Below the pieces are notes generated by a model. The model was not told where the DNA came from. It saw only the letters and a program-made list of their open reading frames with translations, and did not search any database. DNA of 37,582 nt from an uncultured Eubacteriales bacterium (lineage in GTDB: Bacteria > Bacillota > Clostridia > Oscillospirales > CAG-272): NCBI GenBank assembly GCA_934401725.1, contig CAKRSS010000018.1, positions 1 through 37,582 on the forward strand. The letters run 5' to 3'. Positions 31,904 to 37,582 of this stretch are shown here, in pieces. How positions within the stretch are numbered: the first letter of the stretch is position 1; each line of letters opens with the position of its first letter. A program made the translations under genes and the position numbers.

Positions 31904-33050
31904 GTTGCTTAATAAAATAGCCGCGGTCGGCACGGATGAGCTTGACCGCAGCTTCTACGAGGTCGGCACGGAGGTCGGGTCGCCGGACGCGATTATGGTG
32001 CGCTCTGCCGCCATGCACGACATGACATTTGATCCGAATCTGCTTGCCATCGCGCGCTGCGGCGCGGGTGTCAACAACATTCCGGTCGAGCGCTGCTCGG
32101 AGGACGGCATTGTCGTCTTCAACACGCCGGGCGCAAACGCCAACGGCGTCAAGGAGCTGACGCTGTGTGCGCTGTTCCTCGCCTCGCGCCGCATTACCGC
32201 GGGCGTCGAGTGGGCGAAGACGCTGGCGGGCGACACTGACGCTGCGAAGGCGGTGGAGAAGGGCAAGTCTGCCTTTGCGGGCGTTGAGATTCAGGGCAAG
32301 AAGCTGGGCGTTATCGGACTCGGCGCTATCGGCGGCATGGTTGCGAACGCCGCGCTGCACCTCGGGATGGATGTCATGGGCTGCGACCCGTATCTGTCGG
32401 TTGAGGCAGCGTGGAGTCTTTCGCGCAACATCAAGCGCGCGGCGTCCTACGAGGAGATTTTCCGTGAGTGCGACTACATAACCCTGCACATTCCCGCTAC
32501 TCCCACCACAAAGAACACGATAAACGCCGAGACCATCGCCATGATGAAGGACGGCGTGCGTATAATCAATCTGGCGCGTGCCGATCTTGTCGACGCCGAG
32601 GCGCTCAAGGCCGGGCTTGCGTCCGGAAAGGTGGCGGCGTACGTGACCGACTTCCCGGCGCCCGAGATCATCGGGGTTGACGGAGTGGTTGCAATTCCTC
32701 ACCTTGGCGCGTCGACGGAGGAGGCGGAGGACAACTGCGCCGTCATGGCCGCGCGTCAGCTCGACGACTACCTGCGCTACGGCAACATAAAGAACAGTGT
32801 CAACTACCCCAACGTCAGCATGCCGCACAGCGGAGCCGTCCGCGTCTGCCTGCTGCACGCGAATGTGCCGTCTATTATTTCTCAGATTACCTCCGCGCTG
32901 TCCGAGGAGCACATCAACATTGAGAACATGATAAATAAGTCCAAGGGCGACAACGCCTACACGCTGCTTGAGCTCGGCGCCGCCGTGCCCGAGAGCGCGC
33001 TCGCCAAAATCCGCGCCATCGACGGTATGCACCGCGTCCGCGTTATATAA
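31884..33050 (+). CDS. serA: D-3-phosphoglycerate dehydrogenase (short form with ACT domain)
   Basis: This protein has 388 residues. The NAD-binding motif is GLGAIGG (145-151). The D-2-hydroxyacid dehydrogenase triad is Arg232 (NLARADLVD), Glu261 and His273 (IPHLGASTEEAEDNCA). The C-terminal 70 residues form an ACT domain (VPSIISQITSALSEEHINIE). Length fits the short clostridial/bacteroidal SerA that lacks the ASB domain. It oxidises 3-phosphoglycerate to 3-phosphohydroxypyruvate, the substrate of SerC. ATG 31884 overlaps the upstream gene by 20 bases; ATG 31893 is an alternative start. The ACT domain may give serine feedback control. Confidence 0.93.
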   Translation: MKKMKIKLLNKIAAVGTDELDRSFYEVGTEVGSPDAIMVRSAAMHDMTFDPNLLAIARCGAGVNNIPVERCSEDGIVVFNTPGANANGVKELTLCALFLASRRITAGVEWAKTLAGDTDAAKAVEKGKSAFAGVEIQGKKLGVIGLGAIGGMVANAALHLGMDVMGCDPYLSVEAAWSLSRNIKRAASYEEIFRECDYITLHIPATPTTKNTINAETIAMMKDGVRIINLARADLVDAEALKAGLASGKVAAYVTDFPAPEIIGVDGVVAIPHLGASTEEAEDNCAVMAARQLDDYLRYGNIKNSVNYPNVSMPHSGAVRVCLLHANVPSIISQITSALSEEHINIENMINKSKGDNAYTLLELGAAVPESALAKIRAIDGMHRVRVI

Positions 33051-33094
33051 GGAGAGACGAATCCGGGGTCAGTCCCGAACCCCGCTTTGGGGGC

Positions 33095-33176
33095 GTGTCT
33101 CGGGGCTTTGCCCCGAACCCCACTTAAGGGCGCTTTTTGAAAAAAGCGCCCTTAAGAATCCTACAAAAACTTTCGA
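33095..33176 (+). repeat. Dispersed hairpin repeat, copy A
   Basis: The order is: hairpin CGGGGC-TTT-GCCCCG (33101-33115), AACCCCA, a perfect 16-bp inverted repeat (33123-33138 with 33141-33156, 2-nt loop), then ATCCTACAAAAACTTTCGAAAA. It starts shortly after serA and could stop or stabilise its mRNA. Bases 33061-33094 look like a further truncated unit (CCCGAACCCCGCTTTGGGGG). Confidence 0.85.
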
Positions 33177-33220
33177 AAAAGGGGATGGGGACAGAGTAAA
33201 GTGAGCAAAAAATGCTCGCT

Positions 33221-33298
33221 CTCGGGGCGCTGCCCCGGACTCCGCCAAGGGAGCTTTTTGAAAAAAGATCCCTTGAAACCCGCAAAAACTTTCGAAAA
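33221..33298 (+). repeat. Dispersed hairpin repeat, copy B
   Basis: It has the same order as copy A: CGGGGC-GCT-GCCCCG (33223-33237), GACTCCGCC, inverted repeat AAGGGAGCTTTTT / AAAAAGATCCCTT (33247-33259 with 33262-33274, one mismatch), then GAAACCCGCAAAAACTTTCGAAAA. The spacer between copies A and B is unrelated. Confidence 0.85.
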
Positions 33299-33384
33299 AC
33301 CGGTCTTGTCGCGTGGTGACGTGCGCGGCGAGGCTGTTTTTTTGCGCTCAAATTACAAAATTTATCTTTTAACTAAAAATCCCC

Positions 33385-33413
33385 TTGACAATGTCGGCGT
33401 TATATGTTATGAT
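33385..33413 (+). promoter_or_regulatory. Promoter of the CHAT-protein operon
   Basis: TTGACA (33385-33390), 17-bp spacer, TATGAT (33408-33413). The leader to the CHAT-like gene is about 340 bases and contains a small ORF and a hairpin. Confidence 0.78.
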
Positions 33414-33614
33414 TATTATGACAAGTGGTACACAGGAAAACTCACACACACCCGGCGGCAAGCATTATCCGGCCTGCTACTGAGATGTTCGGCGCGAGAG
33501 GTCCTTCCGCTTTGAACATGTTTGAATATAACCGGATTATGGCGCATAGCTTTGCCGCAGGGCAGGGGTATGCGTTTTTTGTATATAACATAACTTAATG
33601 GGAGGAATTTTGCA

Positions 33615-33698
33615 ATGAAAAACAGCAAGAAGCACCAAGTTTTGCACTTTAGCCATCGTTCAATGCCAATAATCTTGAGCAATATTGCTGTGCGGTAG
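33615..33698 (+). CDS. Possible 27-residue leader ORF
   Basis: ATG 33615 has GGGAGGAATTTTGCA upstream, a strong RBS. It encodes MKNSKKHQVLHFSHRSMPII and seven further residues, ending in TAG inside a hairpin. It is in the same phase as the downstream secreted protein, with two stops between. It may be a leader peptide whose translation influences the hairpin and the next gene, or a relic of an older start region. Confidence 0.4.
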   Translation: MKNSKKHQVLHFSHRSMPIILSNIAVR

Positions 33699-33711
33699 AG
33701 TTCCGCACAGC
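33687..33711 (+). promoter_or_regulatory. Leader hairpin overlapping the small ORF's stop
   Basis: A perfect 9-bp stem GCTGTGCGG / CCGCACAGC has a 7-nt loop holding the stop codon TAG. No T-run follows, so it is not a standard terminator. A ribosome finishing the small ORF would melt it. Confidence 0.5.
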
Positions 33712-33758
33712 ATATCAAAGGAATTTCTATAGAAAAATAAGTTAAAAGGAGATATTTC

Positions 33759-35138
33759 ATAAAAAAACACATAGTAACGTTGTTGCTGATAAGTATAATG
33801 CTTTCTGCGTTTTGTAGTGGAGTTTCTGCTTCAACACTGCAAGAGGAATCTGTTGCTTCAGTTAACAGCACGCTTGCCGACGGAATTTATCGTATAAAGA
33901 ATGTCGACCAAGCAAGATACCTTACAGTTTACGATTATGGCTATACAAGCAATACCGATGTTCGTGCAAAGAAACATATTAACAGTAGCAATGATTATAG
34001 TCAGATGTGGAAGGTGACATCAATCGGCTCGGGGTACTATAGCATCAGACCGTTGCATAAGCCTAACATGGGGCTTGATGTCAGTGGGACAAACGTTGCA
34101 ATTTACGGAATAGGTATTCAGGATTCGACATCGTCCATAATAATATCCGCAAGATGGCTCATATCTGCAAGCTCGTATAGCGGAGAATATTTTATTCAGA
34201 ACTACACATACAATAGCAAGATGCTTGTGTGTTCATTGGGCGGTGATGATACCTTTGTTTCCGCTTACACAGGAAGCGCACTTCAGCGATGGACATTCGA
34301 GCCGGTCTCTCCTTCAAGCAAGGTGTCAATTTTTGGAGACTCTTATTTGAATGTTGGCGAATCAACTAATCTCACGGCAGGTGTTTTTTCTTCCGCAACT
34401 CTGAATCAGTCTGTTTCGTGGTCTTCAAACAGCAGCAACGTCAGCGTATCATCGAACGGTAGGGTGACTGCCACGGCAGAGGGGCTCGCACGAATTCGTG
34501 CAACAAGCACATATGATTCCTCTTGCACAGGATTATTCGATATTTATGTTGGCTCCTATGGAAGCAAATCGGTTGGACTGGTTGGCATACCGTCCAATGG
34601 TCACGATCATGCCACTTGTCTGAATACCGTTACAGGGAGTGCATATTTGGGAGGCAGATACGGGTCGTCAAACATCGTGGTAGTCACTTCGGGTATGACG
34701 CAAAATGAATTTTTGACAATTTTAGCTGCAACTCAGATAACTATTCTTCGATCACATGGAACTCAAAACGCTATTTTGCTTGATGAATCTTCGGATGGGC
34801 GAATTTATACAGGTGTAATTAACGCACTCCCGGGGCGGCCGTTACACGACTCTGAACTTTTGCTTCTAGTGGCTTGCTACTTAGGCGAAGGTGAGCGCAA
34901 TGCCAATAATGTTGTGAATGCCTGCTTTAATGCTGGTGCAAAGCACGTGATGGGTTTTACAGACTCAATTGCTTGCGTACTAGCAAGCACGTGGACTGTG
35001 AAATTTTGCGAATATTTAAATGACCACCCCAATTCAACCGATTATTATGCTGCAGCAATGCACGCAGATAATGGAACGGAAGGCTATATGCAGGGAAATC
35101 TACATTTGAGATTTTACCGTCATATTGACGAAGATTAA
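33759..35138 (+). CDS. Secreted ricin/Ig-like/CHAT-type (clan CD) protease-like protein, AUA start
   Basis: The Shine-Dalgarno AAGGAG (33746-33751) is 7 nt before ATA 33759, which opens a textbook signal peptide (KKHIVTLLLISIMLSAFCSG). The first in-frame TTG (33780) lacks an RBS and would cut the peptide's basic end. Numbering from ATA, there are 459 residues. About 40-180 form a ricin-type trefoil (DGIYRIKNVDQARYLTVYD, QMWKV, YYSIRPL), and 187-265 a BIG2-like Ig domain (NVGESTNL, VSWSSNSSNVSVSSNGRVTA). Residues 269-459 are a caspase/CHAT-like domain with ILRSHGTQN (His333) and LLLLVACYLGEG (Cys373), followed by FNAGAKHVMGFTD. It is probably an extracellular cysteine peptidase with a glycan-binding head. 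Composition is AT-rich compared with its neighbours. Confidence 0.75.
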   Translation: MKKHIVTLLLISIMLSAFCSGVSASTLQEESVASVNSTLADGIYRIKNVDQARYLTVYDYGYTSNTDVRAKKHINSSNDYSQMWKVTSIGSGYYSIRPLHKPNMGLDVSGTNVAIYGIGIQDSTSSIIISARWLISASSYSGEYFIQNYTYNSKMLVCSLGGDDTFVSAYTGSALQRWTFEPVSPSSKVSIFGDSYLNVGESTNLTAGVFSSATLNQSVSWSSNSSNVSVSSNGRVTATAEGLARIRATSTYDSSCTGLFDIYVGSYGSKSVGLVGIPSNGHDHATCLNTVTGSAYLGGRYGSSNIVVVTSGMTQNEFLTILAATQITILRSHGTQNAILLDESSDGRIYTGVINALPGRPLHDSELLLLVACYLGEGERNANNVVNACFNAGAKHVMGFTDSIACVLASTWTVKFCEYLNDHPNSTDYYAAAMHADNGTEGYMQGNLHLRFYRHIDED

Positions 35139-35152
35139 AGGAGGAAATCTAC

Positions 35153-36046
35153 ATGAAAAAACTACTTGTACTGCTTATTTCACTTTGTATGCTGCTATCG
35201 CTCGTCTCCTGTGCGCAGAAACGCGATTTTGGGGATAGTGCTAAGTATGAAAAGGGCGTAGCCTATGTTGCAGGGAATATAAGTATGGACGGTCCTGATG
35301 TCGTGAGCGTTGACGTAGAGGCTGACAGCTATACCCGAGTGAGTATGTATCATGACGAGGCGCTTTTGAATACTACACGGGTGATAGAGTATGATGGGTT
35401 TGCATATAACGCCAAGTACTCCGATTCGTACGTTACAGATTACCAGACTGTTATTGATTCATATAAAACAACTGACGAGCATAACTATTACTTGTGTTTA
35501 GACATAAGCCGCCAAAACGGCCAGATTGTTCATGTGACGTTTACAAACAATATCACGGCGTCTACTTACCGAATTGGTTACACCAAGTCGCAAGAGCACT
35601 ACATTGACCTTGCCAAGGCGCAGATCAAGGACTATATCGATGTTGATGAGTATACAGCGCGTTGCGTGCCGCCCCAGCCATACTCCGCTGGCATGTACTG
35701 GGTCTTTTTTGAAAAGTTCGTCGGCGATTGCCTGCTCACAAAGGCTGAAGTTTCGATTTTGGAAAACGATACAATAGGCGGTTTTCGCATCGAGACAGAC
35801 TATGATTGGGATAGCGTCAGAATGAGAAGTATAGACGGAGCGTCGCTTGACACGCAGATAGAGACCAAGGTCAGAAACATTTGCACGGCAAAAAGCGTCA
35901 GCTACAACGGTTACACGACAATGTTCAGGCGCATTGTCCCCGACAAAAACGGCCGGCTGGCGGTGCTTTACATGGTCTATCCGAACGAGCCGGACGACTC
36001 GCCGAAGTGCATAAATCCGCTGAATATTTTGATTTATATTGAGTGA
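35153..36046 (+). CDS. Lipoprotein partner of the CHAT-like protein, unknown function
   Basis: This protein has 297 residues. The lipoprotein signal MKKLLVLLISLCMLLSLVS ends at Cys20. The body shows two similar alpha/beta halves and many Tyr/Asp residues and has no motif I can name. AAAGGAGG lies before ATG 35153, 14 bases after the CHAT gene's stop, so it is cotranscribed. It could be a substrate, inhibitor or anchor for the secreted protease; that is inference from context. Confidence 0.75.
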   Translation: MKKLLVLLISLCMLLSLVSCAQKRDFGDSAKYEKGVAYVAGNISMDGPDVVSVDVEADSYTRVSMYHDEALLNTTRVIEYDGFAYNAKYSDSYVTDYQTVIDSYKTTDEHNYYLCLDISRQNGQIVHVTFTNNITASTYRIGYTKSQEHYIDLAKAQIKDYIDVDEYTARCVPPQPYSAGMYWVFFEKFVGDCLLTKAEVSILENDTIGGFRIETDYDWDSVRMRSIDGASLDTQIETKVRNICTAKSVSYNGYTTMFRRIVPDKNGRLAVLYMVYPNEPDDSPKCINPLNILIYIE

Positions 36047-36049
36047 CAA

Positions 36050-36088
36050 AAAGTCCCCGGACGCGCCGCGTCCGGGGCTATATTTGTT
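36050..36088. terminator. Bidirectional terminator between the lipoprotein and the aldolase gene
   Basis: The stem CCCCGGAC-GCG / CGC-GTCCGGGG has A-run and T-rich flanks (AAAAAGT and CTATATTTGTTT), placed between convergent genes. Confidence 0.85.
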
Positions 36089-36096
36089 TGGTTCGC

Positions 36097-36792
36097 TTAT
36101 TTCTGCTCGCCGATGGTCTTCATGTTCTGACCAACGCCGTGAACCTCGTGGAAGTCGTTGGCAAAGCTGCGCACGGCGTCGCCGATGCTGGCCATGCCGA
36201 GGCCGGCGCTGATGACGGATGGAGCGACGGTCGCGCTCTGTGCGCCGTTCGTGTAGGCCTCCATGACTTGCGACACGTTCTTGAAGCTGGCTGCGAGTAT
36301 CTTGGCGTCGCTCTCGGAATTGTCGATAAAGCTGCGTATTTCGCGAATAACGAGGTTAGGGTCGGTGCAGTTGTTTTCCATGCGGTTGTAGTACACCGCG
36401 ATGTACTTCGCGCCTGCAAGCACGGCAAGTATGCCCTGAAGGGCGGAATATATGGCGGTGGCGGTTATGTTGACGCCCTCAGCGGCCAGCCGCTTGATAG
36501 CGGGGAGTCCCTCTGCGCTGACGGGAATCTTGATGAAAACGTCGCTGCCGAGGCGGCGAAGGATGTAGTGTGCCTCGTCGACGATCTCGTCGGCCGTCTC
36601 CGAAACGACCTGAACGTGCAGGCTGCGACGATTTCCGCACAGTACCTTTATTGCAGACAGACGCTCGTACACGTCGATATTGCCCTCGCGCTTGAGAATG
36701 CTCGGGTTGCTCGTGACGCCCACCACAGGCCAGTCATTTATACCACATCTGAGATCCTCGATATTTGCTGTATCCAGCATAAGTTCGTACAT
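36097..36792 (-). CDS. Transaldolase-family aldolase, fructose-6-phosphate aldolase (TalC/FSA) type
   Basis: This protein has 231 residues, the size of the small TalC/FSA subgroup. It has the MLDTANIEDL start, GVTSNPSIL (25-33), the Schiff-base Lys88 in VFIKIPV, and late SVISAGLG / HGVG phosphate-site residues. Members either transfer dihydroxyacetone (transaldolase) or cleave fructose 6-phosphate. The segment after the central strands reads YIAVYYNRMENN where classical members have YVSPYVGR-type sequence, so substrate use is not certain. ATG 36792 has GGAG about 10 nt upstream. Single-gene unit. Confidence 0.87.
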   Translation of the reverse strand: MYELMLDTANIEDLRCGINDWPVVGVTSNPSILKREGNIDVYERLSAIKVLCGNRRSLHVQVVSETADEIVDEAHYILRRLGSDVFIKIPVSAEGLPAIKRLAAEGVNITATAIYSALQGILAVLAGAKYIAVYYNRMENNCTDPNLVIREIRSFIDNSESDAKILAASFKNVSQVMEAYTNGAQSATVAPSVISAGLGMASIGDAVRSFANDFHEVHGVGQNMKTIGEQK

Positions 36793-36843
36793 AAGTCAAT
36801 GCTCCGGTTATTTTAATATGGTACCTTGTCGATACAGTGATTA

Positions 36844-36872
36844 TTTTATCATATTGATAAAAACGTGTCAAT
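36844..36872 (-). promoter_or_regulatory. Promoter of the aldolase gene
   Basis: Minus strand TTGACA (36867-36872), 17-bp spacer, TAAAAT (36844-36849). An A/T palindrome (TTTTATCATATTGATAAAA-like) covers the spacer and -10 and might be an operator. Confidence 0.75.
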
Positions 36873-36926
36873 ATTTATTTTACACTAAATGCGTCTCACG
36901 TCACGCATATATTTTGCATAAATTAC

Positions 36927-36955
36927 TTGACTACCGCCCGGATGTGTGATATAAT
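36927..36955 (+). promoter_or_regulatory. Promoter of tRNA-Gln
   Basis: TTGACT (36927-36932), 17-bp spacer, TATAAT (36950-36955), 11 bases before the mature tRNA 5' end. Confidence 0.85.
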
Positions 36956-36966
36956 CAAGAAGTTAA

Positions 36967-37041
36967 TGGGATGTCGCCAAGCGGTAAGGCACGGGACTTT
37001 GACTCCCGCATTCGTCGGTCCGAATCCGGCCATCCCAGCCA
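36967..37041 (+). tRNA. tRNA-Gln (anticodon UUG)
   Basis: The acceptor arms TGGGATG (36967-36973) and CATCCCA (37031-37037) pair fully, followed by discriminator G and an encoded CCA. The D arm is GCC-AAGCGGTAA-GGC. The anticodon stem CGGGA/TCCCG holds loop CTTTGAC, so the anticodon is TTG (Gln, codon CAA). The T arm has loop TCCGAAT. Confidence 0.95.
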
Positions 37042-37077
37042 TTGCGGGGGTAACGACTTTTTGAACACTTTCAAAAA

Positions 37078-37195
37078 GGAGTTGCCTTTTGCTATGCTTT
37101 TAAACAGCAAAAAAAGAGAGCATCTATTTCTCCGCCAAGAAATAGATGCTCTCACCTTTTATAATCGGGAGTTGCTCTTTGTTATGCTTTTAAAC
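37078..37195. repeat. 28-bp direct repeats flanking a terminator at the IS end
   Basis: Copy 1 is at 37078-37105 and copy 2 at 37168-37195, with 25 of 28 bases identical (GGAGTTGC...TATGCTTTTAAAC). Copy 2 contains the transposase stop codon; copy 1 lies beyond the terminator next to the tRNA. This looks like duplication of the IS 3' end, or a mark of an earlier insertion. Confidence 0.8.
37111..37153 (-). terminator. Strong terminator after the transposase gene
   Basis: A perfect 16-bp stem (37116-37131 with 37138-37153, starting GAGAGCATCTATTTCT) with a 6-nt loop is followed on the minus strand by seven T. On the plus strand the 3' flank is ACCTTTT, so it may also end the tRNA transcript. 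Confidence 0.9.
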
Positions 37196-37582
37196 TTTCG
37201 TAATACGCTGCTTCAACATCAGCCGGTGACTTAAAATTCAAATGTCGATGAGGTCTGCGGTTGTTATAGTAATCAATATACTTTTTCACTTCATCGTCAA
37301 TTTCCTTGATAGATGAATATGTTTGACGATATAATGCCTCATATTTCATTCTTGAGAAAAAGGCTTCACAGACTGCATTTTCGGTTGGTGTTCCCGGTGT
37401 GGCAAACGATTGCGTTACCGAACACTCCTTCAAAAATTCTCTGAAGGCATGACAGGTGTATTGCACTCCTTGATCACTATGGAACATCAGGCTTTTCGGT
37501 TCACCGCGCCATTGAAATGCTTTCGAAAATGTTTCAATGGTGAGCATCGTATCAATACGATCAGACACAGCGTATGAAATAA
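37182..37582 (-). mobile_element. IS3-family transposase OrfB, C-terminal part (runs off the window)
   Basis: The minus-strand frame is open to the right edge (ISYAVSDRIDTMLTIETF upstream of the first in-window start), so the gene begins outside. The visible 133 or so residues are the second half of an rve-type DDE integrase domain. FHSDQGVQYT carries the second catalytic Asp, ENAVCEAFFSRMKYE carries the catalytic Glu, and YIDYYNNRRPH is the IS3-family ending. The first Asp lies outside. It sits immediately beside tRNA-Gln. Nothing visible breaks the frame, so the element may be active. Confidence 0.92.

Noticed and set aside
31812..33032. 406-codon minus-strand frame over serA
   Set aside because: Antisense shadow; serA has complete catalytic and ACT motifs on the plus strand.
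33095..33298. CRISPR array or tandem terminators
   Set aside because: Only two units with an unrelated spacer of different length, each with long internal hairpins, and a third copy elsewhere inverted; a dispersed repeat fits better.

Overview
The window looks like chromosomal DNA from an uncultured gut-type member of the class Clostridia (Oscillospirales/Christensenellales-like). The evidence is AGGAGG-type ribosome binding sites, near-consensus TTGACA/TATAAT promoters with 17-bp spacers, Gram-positive surface proteins and lipoproteins with Thr/Pro-rich linkers, an NADP-type glutamate dehydrogenase and a BspA-like surface protein. Most genes have GC-rich third codon positions. A few stretches (the 3' end of the giant surface protein, 33.4-36.0 kb, and the IS at the right edge) are visibly more AT-rich. 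The assignment to a lineage is inference.

Layout. 0-7.9 kb: the 3' part of a giant beta-helix surface protein (its start lies left of the window), a 35-codon peptide gene, and a membrane-anchored LRR/Thr-Pro surface protein. 8.1-9.8 kb: azlCD amino-acid exporter genes and, convergent to them, an iron-sulfur flavoprotein. 10.1-14.8 kb: a four-gene operon encoding a ClpP-type peptidase, a degenerate AAA+ protein, a soluble VirD4/TraG-like ATPase and a double winged-helix protein with an FtsK-gamma-like domain. No relaxase or secretion-channel gene is present. This is the best candidate for an undescribed system. 14.9-16.8 kb: decayed sequence, a small helical protein and an XRE regulator on the minus strand. 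16.9-18.3 kb: two overlapping membrane-protein genes (TIGR02206/YwaF-like and PAP2). 18.4-24.3 kb: a plus-strand run of ribulokinase (araB), a secreted pectate-lyase-fold lipoprotein, a single-pass membrane protein and a DMT transporter.

24.3-25.7 kb: gdhA on the minus strand. 25.8-27.9 kb: rimO-pgsA. 27.9-29.5 kb: a lipoprotein with a G10 tract in its leader and a double zinc-ribbon protein, both minus strand. 29.7-33.05 kb: a serine-biosynthesis operon, serC - lactate/malate dehydrogenase-family gene - serA. The middle enzyme carries Arg where lactate dehydrogenases have the specificity residue Gln102. 33.06-33.3 kb: two tandem copies of a dispersed hairpin repeat; a third copy lies inverted in the araB leader. 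33.4-36.05 kb: a secreted ricin/Ig-like/CHAT-type (clan CD) protease-like protein, whose best-supported start is an AUA codon, plus a partner lipoprotein. 36.1-36.8 kb: a TalC/FSA-type transaldolase-family aldolase. 36.97 kb: tRNA-Gln(UUG). 37.1-37.58 kb: the 3' part of an IS3-family transposase, running off the right edge, with a strong terminator and a 28-bp direct repeat at its end.

All function calls come from motifs and remembered family features. No searches were run.
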